Below are positions 41,719 to 51,096 of a stretch of 64,000 nt of DNA, piece by piece. How positions within the stretch are numbered: the stretch's first letter is position 1; each line of letters begins with the position of its first letter. The notes under the pieces were generated by a model that worked only from the letters and a program-made list of their open reading frames with translations, was not told where the DNA came from and did not search any database. The stretch is from an uncultured Aquimarina sp. (lineage in GTDB: Bacteria; Bacteroidota; Bacteroidia; Flavobacteriales; Flavobacteriaceae). Location: positions 1 through 64,000 of the forward strand of contig CANMDW010000018.1 of NCBI GenBank assembly GCA_947496705.1, in the 5' to 3' direction. A program made the translations under genes and the position numbers.

Positions 41719-42185
41719 TTAATCATAATGAGTAGCTACATCATCATCAGACAATGTTTTCACATACGCCACCAAGGCCTGTAATTCTTCTTCCGTTAGA
41801 TCGAGTTCATCAAAAGGTAATGTCTGGTGTGGTAAGTCGAATCCCATACCGCCGCCGCCTCCAAGGTTATAAAATTCTATTAGCTGTTCTAAGGTTTTAT
41901 AGACACCATTATGCATATAAGGTGCAGTTAGGGCTGCGTTGCGTACGGTTGGGGTTTTAAACATCACACGGTGCAATTCTTCTTCAAATCTCCAATAAAA
42001 ACCAACATCATCATCCAATTTTTTATTGGCTGCTGTCTCTGGTACACCAATGACTTCTTTTTCGGTTTCCTTAAAAAACGGAGGCACAGTACCGTTAGTA
42101 AGTGGCACAAAGCGCTTTGCGCATAAAGAGATTAAATCCTTGTTTTTCCTGAGTAGTAAAAGTATCTTCCCTTGCCAGAAAGTTT
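41719..42185 (-). pseudogene. Di-haem cytochrome c peroxidase, C-terminal remnant with frameshift
   Basis: The intact 3-prime part (from about 42120) encodes RFVPLTNGTVPPFFKETEKE... KTPTVRNAALTAPYMHNG... ELQALVAYVKTLS, the C-terminal half of a MauG/CCP-type peroxidase. Upstream, another frame encodes FLAREDTFTTQEKQGFNLFM-RKALCATY and stops. The expected haem motif CATCH lies exactly at the junction and is lost. The N-terminal half is absent. This is a dead gene, truncated and then frameshifted. Confidence 0.88.
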
Positions 42186-42252
42186 ATTAATTAATAGTAT
42201 TGATTAAGTAAACCTAAATTTAACTTTATGTTAAATAGTTACCTGAACGTTA

Positions 42253-42427
42253 CTATTTAGTGTTTGGTCGGAAATATATTGCTATTAAATTTGTTTCTTT
42301 TTGCGCTATTTTTATTTGTTTTTTATCGCCTGACGCTAAGGCATCTGCGTCAAAAAAGAAAATTAAAATCCGATCAAAAATAATTCAAATTATAAAAACC
42401 GCCTATTTCCGACCAAACACTATTTAG
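42253..42427. mobile_element. MITE copy B with 16-bp inverted repeats and 8-bp target duplication
   Basis: The element proper is 42261-42419 (159 bp). Its ends TGTTTGGTCGGAAATA and TATTTCCGACCAAACA are perfect inverted repeats. The 8-bp direct repeat CTATTTAG flanks it (42253-42260 and 42420-42427). The interior shares most of its sequence with copy A (6097-6250), with a small indel near 42370. There is no coding capacity, so movement would need a transposase in trans. Confidence 0.9.
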
Positions 42428-42729
42428 AATGAATCCTTATAAGCAGGGTGCTTCTTTGAAAAGTATTTAAACAAGAATCATACGATTTTCATAAAATGAT
42501 CGTTTTTCTAGAAAACATGTGTTAAAACACTTAGGCATCACTTCCATATATAATCGTAAGGGGCACGTAATAATTACTTTACGTACATTCTCGTTAGAAA
42601 AGGGGTTAATTTTTATACGGTTTTCACACAAAATAGTTACGTAATGCTAAATAATTCATAAAATATTATATATTTTTGTTAATTTTATTAAGAATTATTT
42701 GCATATAATTCAGTACACCAAGTAAGAAA
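42428..42729. other. Leader region of the GAF histidine kinase gene
   Basis: 302 bp of AT-rich sequence containing short palindromes (GTGTTAAAACAC near 42520 and ACGTAA...TTACGT near 42568-42590). I see no gene, no clear TAnnTTTG element and no repeat. Confidence 0.4.
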
Positions 42730-43938
42730 ATGTTATCAGCCGCCATACCCATAAATGAAAATTTCAGGCTTGATGCTTTAAAATCATTAGATATCCTTGA
42801 TACGCAATCAGAAAAGGAATTTGATGATATTACTGCATTGGCGACTTATATATGTGATACTGATCTGGCACTCATTTCATTGGTAGACAAGGATCGCCAG
42901 TGGTTTAAATCAAAACAAGGACTTGTTACGTGTGAAACTCCCCGTAACAATTCGCTTTGTTCTCATGCGATTCTAAATCCAGATAAGCCACTTATCGTGA
43001 GGGATACTCGTGAAGATAAACGGTTTAACCAAAGTCCTATTATTTTGGAAGGCAGGCAAATTATCTTCTATATTGGGATTCCTATTATTGATAAAGATGG
43101 TTTTGCACTTGGCACCCTATGTGTAATGGATACCAAACCCAGAGATCTTACAGAAAAGCAGGTTTCATCTCTCAAGTCTTTAGCAAATCAGATCATTATA
43201 CTCTTTGAACTCAACAAAAAAAACAATTATCTCGAAAAGATTCAGCTCGAATTAAAGAAGCGAAATCAATCCCTCAGAGAATTTGCCAGGGTAATCTCTC
43301 ATGATCTGAAAATGCCATTGGCCAATATTGTTACTTCTACAGATCTGTTAAAGCTTAAACTAGGGGATCTGCTTGATGAAGAGAGTTTGGAGTATTTTGG
43401 GTATATCAAAAGTTCTTCATTTTCGATGAGCAGTTATATTAGCGATGTTCTTGAACACTATGAGAGTGAAAGCCTGACACAACATACTCCTGAAGCATTT
43501 AAATTAAATGATCTGCTTCAGGAAATCGTAGACCTTCTTAGTATAAAACCAGACTTTACAATTCATTTTCCGAAGGAAAACCCTGTATTAGAAAGTAATA
43601 AGCTTGCGCTGAAACAAATTTTCTTTAATCTTATCGGCAATAGTATCAAATACAATGATAAGGAACAAATCGTTATTTCTATAGAAGCAGAAGAGGATGA
43701 CGTATTTTATTATTTCAGGATTACCGATAATGGAATGGGGATCCCGAATGATAAACTGGATACCATATTTGAGCTTTTTACGACTGCCGATACTACAGAC
43801 AGAAGTGGTAACAAAGGCAATGGTATAGGATTGTCTACAGTTAAAAAACTTGTAGAAAACCTGGGAGGCTCTATTAAGGTATCTTCAGAAGAAAAAACCA
43901 GCACTACTTTTGATTTTTCTATTAAAAAGCAGGATTAA
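42730..43938 (+). CDS. GAF-domain sensor histidine kinase
   Basis: A 402-residue soluble kinase. The GAF domain (about 15-160) has LISLVDKDRQWFKSKQG and LCSHAIL. The HisKA region has FARVISHDLKMPL (phospho-His near 191), and the HATPase domain (about 280-398) has NLIGNSIKYND, ITDNGMGIP and GNGIGLSTVKKLVENLGG. No membrane helix and no receiver domain. It is an orphan kinase: no response regulator lies nearby. GAF domains of this type bind small molecules or chromophores. Confidence 0.93.
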   Translation: MLSAAIPINENFRLDALKSLDILDTQSEKEFDDITALATYICDTDLALISLVDKDRQWFKSKQGLVTCETPRNNSLCSHAILNPDKPLIVRDTREDKRFNQSPIILEGRQIIFYIGIPIIDKDGFALGTLCVMDTKPRDLTEKQVSSLKSLANQIIILFELNKKNNYLEKIQLELKKRNQSLREFARVISHDLKMPLANIVTSTDLLKLKLGDLLDEESLEYFGYIKSSSFSMSSYISDVLEHYESESLTQHTPEAFKLNDLLQEIVDLLSIKPDFTIHFPKENPVLESNKLALKQIFFNLIGNSIKYNDKEQIVISIEAEEDDVFYYFRITDNGMGIPNDKLDTIFELFTTADTTDRSGNKGNGIGLSTVKKLVENLGGSIKVSSEEKTSTTFDFSIKKQD

Positions 43939-45503
43939 TCCAGTTTAGATTTTAGCGAAGCTATACAAGCCTGAGCACATTTTTCACCATCTATAGCTGC
44001 AGAAATAATTCCCCCGGCATATCCGGCGCCTTCTCCGCAAGGATATAATCCTATAATTTGTATATGCTCCAGTGTTTTTGGATTCCTGGGGATACGTACC
44101 GGTGATGATGTTCTGGACTCCGGAGCATGTACGATAGCTTCATTCGTAAGGTATCCTTTCATGCTTTTATCAAATTCTTGAAAACCTTCCTGCAATGTTT
44201 GATACATAAACTCAGGCAATACAGCACCCATATCGGCAGAGGTTACACCGGGCTTGTAGGAGGTAACGGGAAGAGTATTTGATGTCTTTCCCTCTACCAT
44301 ATCTACCAATCTTTGTGCCGGGACCCGCTGGGTCTTTCCGCCCACTATCCATGCTTGTTGTTCTATGCTTTTCTGAAAATACATTCCCGATAACGGCCCG
44401 TACTTAGCAAATGGTTTAAAATCTTCCATTTGCAATGCTACAACGATACCACTATTAGCCGTAGGCTGATCCCTTTTTGAAGGCGACCAGCCGTTGGTCA
44501 CAACTTCTCCGGGACTTGTCGCACAGGGAGCAATCACACCACCAGGGCACATACAAAAAGAATACACGCCTCTGCCCCTAACTTGTTTAACAATACTATA
44601 GGGCGAAGGCGGTAGATAAGGCCCCCGTGCTTCACATGCATACTGAATTTGATCAATCAACTGTTGTGTGTGCTCTACACGCACTCCCAAAGCAAAAGGT
44701 TTTGCCTCGATTTCGATTTTCTTATGGTACAGAAGTTCAAAGATATCCCTGGCAGAATGTCCCGTTGCCAAAATTATTTTATTGGTCGATATCGTGCTTC
44801 CATTCAGTAAAGTCACTCCCTTGATCTCAGAATTTTTAATCTCAAAATCAACAACCCGGGTCTTAAAATGTATTTTTCCTCCTCTTTCGATGATCTTCTC
44901 GCGTATCGCAGCAATAATACCTGGTAGCTTATTTGTCCCTATATGTGGATGTGCATCCACCAAAATCTGATCGGTTGCTCCAAAACCAACCAGAAGCTCG
45001 AGGATACGATGTACATCTCCTCGTTTTTTGGAACGAGTATACAACTTGCCATCACTATAGGTTCCCGCACCTCCTTCTCCAAAACAATAATTAGAATCCT
45101 CATCTACGATATGATCCCGATTAATAGCTTTGAGATCTCTGCGACGCGTTCTCACATCTTTTCCCCGTTCTAAAACAATTGGCTTACATCCCAGTTCTAT
45201 ACATCGCAAGGCGGCAAATAAACCTGCTGGCCCTGCTCCTATAATTACAACTTCGGGAGCATTTGAAGCATCGGGATAATCGGGTAATTTTATGGGTTGG
45301 TCTATAAAATCTTCTTCGACAAACACCCTAAGCTTCAGATTCACTTTAATGGTACGTTGCCGGGCATCTATAGAGCGTTTTAGGATCTGTATATGTTTAA
45401 TATCATCGGGAGGAATACCGTTCTTACCCCCTATTACAGTTTTTAATTGCTCGGGATGTGCCGCTATTTCCGGGGAAACTTGTATCGTGAATTCGTATTG
45501 CAA
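43935..45503 (-). CDS. FAD-dependent oxidoreductase (COG2509-type)
   Basis: A 522-residue flavoprotein. An N-terminal domain of about 90 residues precedes the dinucleotide fold VVIIGAGPAGLFAALRCIELG (near 87-107). FGEGGAGTYSDGKLYTR, LATGHSARDIFELL and the C-terminal PCGEGAGYAGGIISAAIDG follow. This matches the uncharacterised NAD(FAD)-utilising dehydrogenase family. The start is ATG 45503; the end overlaps the kinase gene by 4 bp convergently. The substrate is unknown. Confidence 0.88.
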   Translation of the reverse strand: MQYEFTIQVSPEIAAHPEQLKTVIGGKNGIPPDDIKHIQILKRSIDARQRTIKVNLKLRVFVEEDFIDQPIKLPDYPDASNAPEVVIIGAGPAGLFAALRCIELGCKPIVLERGKDVRTRRRDLKAINRDHIVDEDSNYCFGEGGAGTYSDGKLYTRSKKRGDVHRILELLVGFGATDQILVDAHPHIGTNKLPGIIAAIREKIIERGGKIHFKTRVVDFEIKNSEIKGVTLLNGSTISTNKIILATGHSARDIFELLYHKKIEIEAKPFALGVRVEHTQQLIDQIQYACEARGPYLPPSPYSIVKQVRGRGVYSFCMCPGGVIAPCATSPGEVVTNGWSPSKRDQPTANSGIVVALQMEDFKPFAKYGPLSGMYFQKSIEQQAWIVGGKTQRVPAQRLVDMVEGKTSNTLPVTSYKPGVTSADMGAVLPEFMYQTLQEGFQEFDKSMKGYLTNEAIVHAPESRTSSPVRIPRNPKTLEHIQIIGLYPCGEGAGYAGGIISAAIDGEKCAQACIASLKSKLD

Positions 45504-45647
45504 TGCCAGCTATGATCTTCAATTTCCTGCGAAGATACAATATTCTTTGTTTCAGAATAAACCGGTTTAAAAGGATAAACAACCCAATTGCCCCGATAAA
45601 TGAACCAAATCTTTCTAAATTTAATCTTTTCTTAAGGTTTAAGTTTA

Positions 45648-45655
45648 TATCTTTG
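45648..45655 (+). promoter_or_regulatory. -7 element of the outer-membrane protein gene
   Basis: TATCTTTG, an exact TAnnTTTG, 28 bp before the ATG. The upstream region lacks a clear TTG. Confidence 0.5.
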
Positions 45656-45683
45656 ATCTAAACAAATCTAAAAACTTACAATT

Positions 45684-46202
45684 ATGAAAAAGCTATTTTT
45701 ATTAGCGATTGCTGTAATCTGTTTTACGGTAACTTCGAGTGCACAGGACATCAAACTCGGTTTTAAAGGAGGGGTAAACTTTGCTACGTTAAATGGAGAT
45801 GACGTTAGTGATGACTTAGATGGAAGAACTGGATACCATATCGGGGCAGTTGTGCAACTAAGCATCGCAGAAACTTTTGCTATTCAGCCTGAGCTTTTGT
45901 ATTCGGCTCAAGGTGCTGATGATTTTGACATTGATTATCTAAATTTACCTATTTTGGCAAAATTGAAATTCGCAAAGGTTTTTAGTGTAGAAGCAGGGCC
46001 TCAATTAGGTTTTCTGGTAAATGAAGGAGATGGTGTAGAGGATATTGAAAGCTTTGATTTGAGTGGTGCTGTGGGTGCCGGAGTAGAATTTGGCCCTTTC
46101 TTTGGCCAGTTGCGATATAACTTTGGTTTTACTGATGTAGCAGATGAAGCTGAGGCAAAAAACTCTGCTTTCCAGGTTTCAGTAGGATACTATATCTTTT
46201 AA
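45684..46202 (+). CDS. Small outer-membrane beta-barrel protein
   Basis: A 172-residue protein with a signal peptide (about 1-20, TSSAQ) and a porin-family barrel: GFKGGVNFATLNGDD, YHIGAVVQLSIAETFAIQPELLYSAQG, LGFLVNEGDG, FFGQLRYNFGFT and the terminal strand FQVSVGYYIF. This is the common opacity-like eight-strand barrel of Flavobacteriaceae. A strong terminator follows, so it is monocistronic and probably well expressed. Confidence 0.9.
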   Translation: MKKLFLLAIAVICFTVTSSAQDIKLGFKGGVNFATLNGDDVSDDLDGRTGYHIGAVVQLSIAETFAIQPELLYSAQGADDFDIDYLNLPILAKLKFAKVFSVEAGPQLGFLVNEGDGVEDIESFDLSGAVGAGVEFGPFFGQLRYNFGFTDVADEAEAKNSAFQVSVGYYIF

Positions 46203-46226
46203 ATTAGATCATACGACTTACTATAT

Positions 46227-46255
46227 AAACGGGAGTTTTCACTCCCGTTTTTTTT
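46227..46255 (+). terminator. Terminator of the outer-membrane protein gene
   Basis: AAACGGGAGT (46227-46236), loop TTTC, complement (46241-46250), then five more Ts. A strong intrinsic terminator. Confidence 0.93.
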
Positions 46256-46357
46256 ATGCCAAAAGCTTTGTTAAAAGTAGTCATAAGATCAAATAGGTTA
46301 TGTAGCTTTATAGATAGTTGATTATGTTAATGGTTTGTCGATAACAGGTATATATTT

Positions 46358-47338
46358 ATGATGAATTCGATATGGAAACGAAAAATTATTCAGGCTCTTG
46401 CCTTACGGAAGCTAAGAAAATCTGGTGAGCTCTCAGCAGCTAGTCCTCATGAAATAGAAAAACGAATCAATACCTTACGCATATCTACTTTTTCTCTTTT
46501 TAAAGATATCCTTCTAATGATGTTGGGAGTGATTTCGGCAGCTTTTGGGTTAGAAAGTTTCCTATTACCCAATATGTTTATCGATGGCGGGGTTACTGGA
46601 ATATCACTCCTGGTATCAGAGATCACCTCTATCCCGCTTTACATCCTTATCGTTGTCATAAATATTCCTTTTATATTTTTGGGCCTTAAAGTGATTGGCA
46701 AACGATTTGCCATAAGAGCTACCATTGCCATATCGGGGCTTGCATTATCACTCGTGGCTTTTAATTTCCCGGAGGTTACCCAGGATAAGCTATTGGTTTC
46801 TGTTTTTGGCGGGTTCTTTCTGGGTGCCGGGATCGGGCTTTCGGTGCGAGGTGGCGGTGTATTAGACGGTACCGAAGTATTAGCCATCTTTATGAGTAAA
46901 AAACTGGGCACCACTGTTGGAGATGCCATCACTATTATTAATGTCATCATCTTCTCTGCTGCAGCCTATCTTTTATCTATAGAAACCGCATTATATTCGA
47001 TGCTTACGTATCTGGCAGCATCCAAAACCCTGGATTTTGTGATAGAAGGTATCGAAGAATATACCGGAGTCACTATTATTTCTAAGCAAAACGAGGAAAT
47101 CATAACCATGATTGTCAACAAAATGAGGCGTGGGGTCACTATTTATAAAGGAAAACAAGGATATGGAAGTCATGGTAACATGAATGAAATTGATATTGTA
47201 TATACTGTTGTTACCCGACTCGAAATTAGTAAACTCAACAGGGAAATAGAGAAAATTGATCCCGAGGCCTTTGTGATCATGCACAGTATTAACGATACCC
47301 GTGGCGGAATGATCAAAAAAAGACCGATAGAATATTGA
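46358..47338 (+). CDS. YitT-family membrane protein
   Basis: A 326-residue protein. A cytoplasmic N-terminal stretch (1-45) is followed by about six membrane helices of the DUF161 type (FGLESFLLPNMFIDGGVTGISLL, LGAGIGLSVRGGGVLDGTEVLA). A C-terminal DUF2179 domain (VTIISKQNEEIITMI, RGVTIYKGKQGYG) completes it. YitT proteins are conserved in many bacteria but the transported substrate is not known. The N-terminal extension is longer than in Bacillus YitT. Confidence 0.9.
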   Translation: MMNSIWKRKIIQALALRKLRKSGELSAASPHEIEKRINTLRISTFSLFKDILLMMLGVISAAFGLESFLLPNMFIDGGVTGISLLVSEITSIPLYILIVVINIPFIFLGLKVIGKRFAIRATIAISGLALSLVAFNFPEVTQDKLLVSVFGGFFLGAGIGLSVRGGGVLDGTEVLAIFMSKKLGTTVGDAITIINVIIFSAAAYLLSIETALYSMLTYLAASKTLDFVIEGIEEYTGVTIISKQNEEIITMIVNKMRRGVTIYKGKQGYGSHGNMNEIDIVYTVVTRLEISKLNREIEKIDPEAFVIMHSINDTRGGMIKKRPIEY

Positions 47339-47377
47339 TTTTTTTATATCAGAACTTTAAAACCACAAATCTTATAG

Positions 47378-47385
47378 TATATTTG
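47378..47385 (+). promoter_or_regulatory. -7 element of the BatA-like gene
   Basis: TATATTTG, an exact TAnnTTTG, 17 bp before the ATG at 47403. A TTA, not TTG, lies 18 bp upstream. Confidence 0.5.
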
Positions 47386-47402
47386 ACAAATGTTATTAAG
47401 GA

Positions 47403-49328
47403 ATGCAGTTTAAACACCCAGAATTTCTTTACGCTCTTTTTACTCTTATCATTCCAATTCTAGTTCATTTATTTCAGTTACGACGCTTTCAGAAAGTAGA
47501 TTTTACCAATGTGCAGTTTCTAAAAGCGGTAACTATACAAACCCGTAAAAGTTCGCAGCTTAAAAAATGGCTGACCCTGCTGGCCCGTTTACTGGCTTTG
47601 GCAGCAATTATTATTGCTTTTGCACAACCTTTTCTGGCTTCAGAAGATGTGGTAGGTAAAAAAAGTGAAACGGTTATATACCTTGATAATTCATTCAGTA
47701 TGCAAGCCAAAGGATCCAAAGGTCCTTTACTGAAACGCGCAATACAGGAAATTCTGAGCGACTTACCCAAAGAAGAAACGATATCAATTTTTACGAATTC
47801 AGAAACTTTTAGTAATGTTTCAAAAAAAGATATCCAGAATGACCTTCTGCAATTGGATTACACCTCTAATCAACTCCCGTATAATGCCGCATATCTGAAA
47901 GCAAAACAATTACTAAGTCCCTCTTCCGAAACGGTTAAGCGTATCATTATGATTTCCGATTTTCAACAAAAAGAAGCTATATTTTCATTACCTACAGATA
48001 CTGCCACAAAAACCAATTTGGTGCAGTTGCAACCGGTCACCAGGCAAAATATTGCTATCGACAGCCTGTACCTGCAACGCAATACAAATAATGAGTTGAT
48101 GCTACAGATACTATTGAGTAATACCGATGGTAATGCCGAAAACACCTCTATTGCATTGTATAATGATGACAAATTGATTGCCAAAACAACAGTTTCAATT
48201 GGAAAAAACAGTAGTGCTACTACCGAATTTCGCCTCGACGATAACACAAAGATAAATGGTCGTGTCACCCTGGAAGATCCTGCCATTACCTATGATAACT
48301 CAAGGTTCTTTACCATCAATACTCCCGAAAAAATCAAAGTAGTTGCTATTAATGAAGCCAATGACAGCTTTATAAAGAATATTTTTACATCAGATGAGTT
48401 TGTATTGATAAGCAGCACTATTGAAACCCTCAATTATAATGACATTAATACTGCAAATCTGGTAGTGATCAATGAGGTGAAACAAATTCCGGTGTCACTG
48501 GCCAATACGCTAAAACCTTTTACAGACCAAGGCGGGGTGATTTGCTTTATTCCTGCCATGAATACCAGTTTGGTTTCCTACCAGCAGTTTATCAGTGGTT
48601 TTTCAACTCAGGGGCTATTACAGGAAAGAACACAGGAAAAAAAGATCACTACCATTAACTTTTCGCACCCTTTATATCGTGGGGTATTTGATAAAAGAAT
48701 CGAGAATTTTCAATATCCAAAGGTAAATAGTTATTATCAGGCCAATGCAACTAATGTAATATTGTCATTTGAAGACCATAGCCCTTTTTTGTATAAAACC
48801 AATGGATTATATGTATTTACAGCGGCTATTAATAATGAAAACTCTAATTTTAAAAATTCTCCCTTAATCGTTCCTACCCTGTATAATATTGGAAAGCAAA
48901 GCCTGCAACTCTCGGATATCTCCTATACTATAGGTGAGACAAACACATATGATGTGCCTATTTCATTAGGCCAGGATGGTATTTTATCATTGGTTTCTGA
49001 TCAGGAGAATAGTATCCCGCTACAACAAAGCTTTTCTACCAAGGTTCGTATTACCACAGACGAAGTTCCTACAAAAGCTGGTATTTACAAGCTTCAGGAC
49101 AAAAACAGAATTATTCAACACGTGAGTTATAATTACAACAGTTCTGAAAGTGATTTACAATATTATAACCTTAATACCAATGCAGATTACGAAGTAAACG
49201 AATCTGTAACCGAGCTTTTTGATCAAATAAAAGAGGAAACCAGTGTGAATGAACTTTGGAAATGGTTTGTTATTTTTGCCCTGATGTTCTTATTAATTGA
49301 AATATTACTATTAAAATATCTAAAATGA
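47403..49328 (+). CDS. BatA-domain / VWA membrane protein
   Basis: A 641-residue inner-membrane protein. The N-terminal BatA domain has two helices (about 7-25 and 55-78: FLYALFTLIIPILVHLFQLRRF). A VWA-like domain begins near 90 (VIYLDNSFSMQAKG, MIDAS-like DNSFS). A long periplasmic region follows and a C-terminal helix (about 620-638) ends the protein. It is related to aerotolerance (Bat) proteins, whose exact role is unclear. The last 4 bp overlap the start of the dihydroorotase-like gene (ATGA), so the two proteins are translationally coupled. Confidence 0.88.
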   Translation: MQFKHPEFLYALFTLIIPILVHLFQLRRFQKVDFTNVQFLKAVTIQTRKSSQLKKWLTLLARLLALAAIIIAFAQPFLASEDVVGKKSETVIYLDNSFSMQAKGSKGPLLKRAIQEILSDLPKEETISIFTNSETFSNVSKKDIQNDLLQLDYTSNQLPYNAAYLKAKQLLSPSSETVKRIIMISDFQQKEAIFSLPTDTATKTNLVQLQPVTRQNIAIDSLYLQRNTNNELMLQILLSNTDGNAENTSIALYNDDKLIAKTTVSIGKNSSATTEFRLDDNTKINGRVTLEDPAITYDNSRFFTINTPEKIKVVAINEANDSFIKNIFTSDEFVLISSTIETLNYNDINTANLVVINEVKQIPVSLANTLKPFTDQGGVICFIPAMNTSLVSYQQFISGFSTQGLLQERTQEKKITTINFSHPLYRGVFDKRIENFQYPKVNSYYQANATNVILSFEDHSPFLYKTNGLYVFTAAINNENSNFKNSPLIVPTLYNIGKQSLQLSDISYTIGETNTYDVPISLGQDGILSLVSDQENSIPLQQSFSTKVRITTDEVPTKAGIYKLQDKNRIIQHVSYNYNSSESDLQYYNLNTNADYEVNESVTELFDQIKEETSVNELWKWFVIFALMFLLIEILLLKYLK

Positions 49329-50578
49329 ACTTCTTACTAAAGGCTGCTACTGTAATTGATCCAAAGTCACCTTTTCACAATCAAACGGTTGATATTTTGA
49401 TCGAAAACGGAACCATTACTGATATTAACACTACCATAAAAGCCGGAAACCATACAGAAGAAGTACTATTAGATAACCTTCATGTCTCCCGGGGATGGTT
49501 TGACAGCAGTGTAAGCTTTGGAGAACCTGGTTATGAAGAACGGGAAACCATTATTCACGGCCTTGAGGTGGCTGCAAAAAGCGGCTTTACCGGCATTGCT
49601 CTAAATCCAGATACGCTTCCTGTGACAGATACGGGTGCTTCGGTAGGTTTTCTTACAGGAAAAGCGCAATATAATCCTGTAAAACTATATCCTATAGGTG
49701 CATTAACGATGAAGTCTGAAGGAGTCGATATGGCAGAACTGTATGATATGCATCAGGCAGGCGCTATTGCTTTTGGAGATTATAAAAAGGCTATTCAGAA
49801 TCCAAATTTGTTAAAGATCGCCCTACTTTATGCTCAAAATTTTGATGGATTAGTAGTATCGTTTCCGCAGGAAAATGATATCGCAGGCAAAGGAATGGTT
49901 AATGAGGAAGAACAAAGTACCTTATTAGGGTTAAAAGGAATTCCTGCTTTAGCAGAAGAATTACAAATTGCACGAGATTTATTCTTGTTAGAATATACCG
50001 GTGGAAAGTTGCATATCCCAACCATTTCTACCGCAAAATCTGTTGAACTAATACGGGATGCAAAAGCAAAAGGATTACAGGTAAGTTGTAGTACAACAGT
50101 ACATCACCTAATCCTAACCGATAAAGAATTGGTTACTTTTGACACTAATTATAAAGTATTGCCTCCACTAAGAACTCATGCAGATGTAGAAGCACTGAGA
50201 AAAGGTATTGAAGACGGTACCATCGATATGGTTACCAGTGATCATAGGCCTATGGATATAGAGCATAAAAAAGTAGAATTTGATAATGCCAAATATGGTA
50301 CAATAGGACTCGAAAGTGCATTTGGAGCTCTTAATGATATCTTAGGGCCTGAAAAAACGATAACCATGCTAACGCAGGGAAAATCAATTTTTGGGATAGA
50401 GAATATACCCATTGCCAAAGGAAATAAAGCTGATTTGTCTTTATTTAATCCTGAAGGGGTTTCAGAATTTGGTGAATCGGCCATTCTATCGACTTCAAAA
50501 AACAGCGCTTTTATTGGTAAACCGATGAAAGGTAGTGTTTATGGGATTGTGGCGAATGGGAAAATAGTCTTGAAGTAG
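49325..50578 (+). CDS. Dihydroorotase-like protein lacking the HxH metal motif
   Basis: A 417-residue amidohydrolase-fold protein with the length and landmarks of class I dihydroorotase (LLKAATVIDP, GFTGIALNPDT, VTSDHRPMD, GKPMKGSVYGIVANGKIV). The family DxHVHxREPG metal site reads DSSVSFGEPG at residues 60-69. Both metal-binding histidines (62, 64) are serines and the substrate arginine (66) is glycine. It therefore should not be an active zinc dihydroorotase. It could be a structural partner, like the inactive PyrC-type subunit of some aspartate transcarbamoylases. It overlaps the BatA gene by 4 bp. Confidence 0.85.
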   Translation: MNFLLKAATVIDPKSPFHNQTVDILIENGTITDINTTIKAGNHTEEVLLDNLHVSRGWFDSSVSFGEPGYEERETIIHGLEVAAKSGFTGIALNPDTLPVTDTGASVGFLTGKAQYNPVKLYPIGALTMKSEGVDMAELYDMHQAGAIAFGDYKKAIQNPNLLKIALLYAQNFDGLVVSFPQENDIAGKGMVNEEEQSTLLGLKGIPALAEELQIARDLFLLEYTGGKLHIPTISTAKSVELIRDAKAKGLQVSCSTTVHHLILTDKELVTFDTNYKVLPPLRTHADVEALRKGIEDGTIDMVTSDHRPMDIEHKKVEFDNAKYGTIGLESAFGALNDILGPEKTITMLTQGKSIFGIENIPIAKGNKADLSLFNPEGVSEFGESAILSTSKNSAFIGKPMKGSVYGIVANGKIVLK

Positions 50579-50749
50579 TAAAAACATCTCCTCTGTATCA
50601 TTCTTAAGAGAAAATTGAACTACTATGCAATAAAAGCACATACCTACCCTGTAGCAGCAGGCTGGCTAAGGCCATTTAAACACGCTATAAGCAGGGTTTT
50701 AACTATTTTTGAGAGCAATAAACAATAATTAATAAATAACACATCAATC

Positions 50750-51079
50750 ATGCAATCAGATTATGCAAAACAAGGAAAAACAGCAGCTATCGTAGCTTAT
50801 ATTACAATTATAGGCACTATTATTGCTTATTTTATGAATCAGGAAAGCAAAAACCTGTTTGCGAGTTTTCACATCAGACAGGCATTTGGATTATGGATAA
50901 CTTTTTATATTTTGATAGCGTTGGCCAATATCTTTGATTCTTTGATGATTCACTTTGCATTTTACGTTTTTTCTATTGTATTAATAGTATTCGGGTTAAT
51001 CACCGCCATACGTGAGGAGCAAAAAACGGTTCCGATTGTCGGGCCGTATTTTCAGCAATGGTTTAGTTTTATAAAGTGA
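50750..51079 (+). CDS. Small membrane protein (DUF4870-like)
   Basis: A 109-residue protein with three membrane helices (about 13-29, 48-66, 69-86) and the motif NLFASFHIRQAFGLWI, typical of DUF4870/Tic20-like small membrane proteins. The function is unknown. It lies 17 bp upstream of the LAS-like peptidase gene on the same strand, so the two are probably co-transcribed. Confidence 0.8.
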   Translation: MQSDYAKQGKTAAIVAYITIIGTIIAYFMNQESKNLFASFHIRQAFGLWITFYILIALANIFDSLMIHFAFYVFSIVLIVFGLITAIREEQKTVPIVGPYFQQWFSFIK

Positions 51080-51096
51080 AGTAATATCATTCAACA

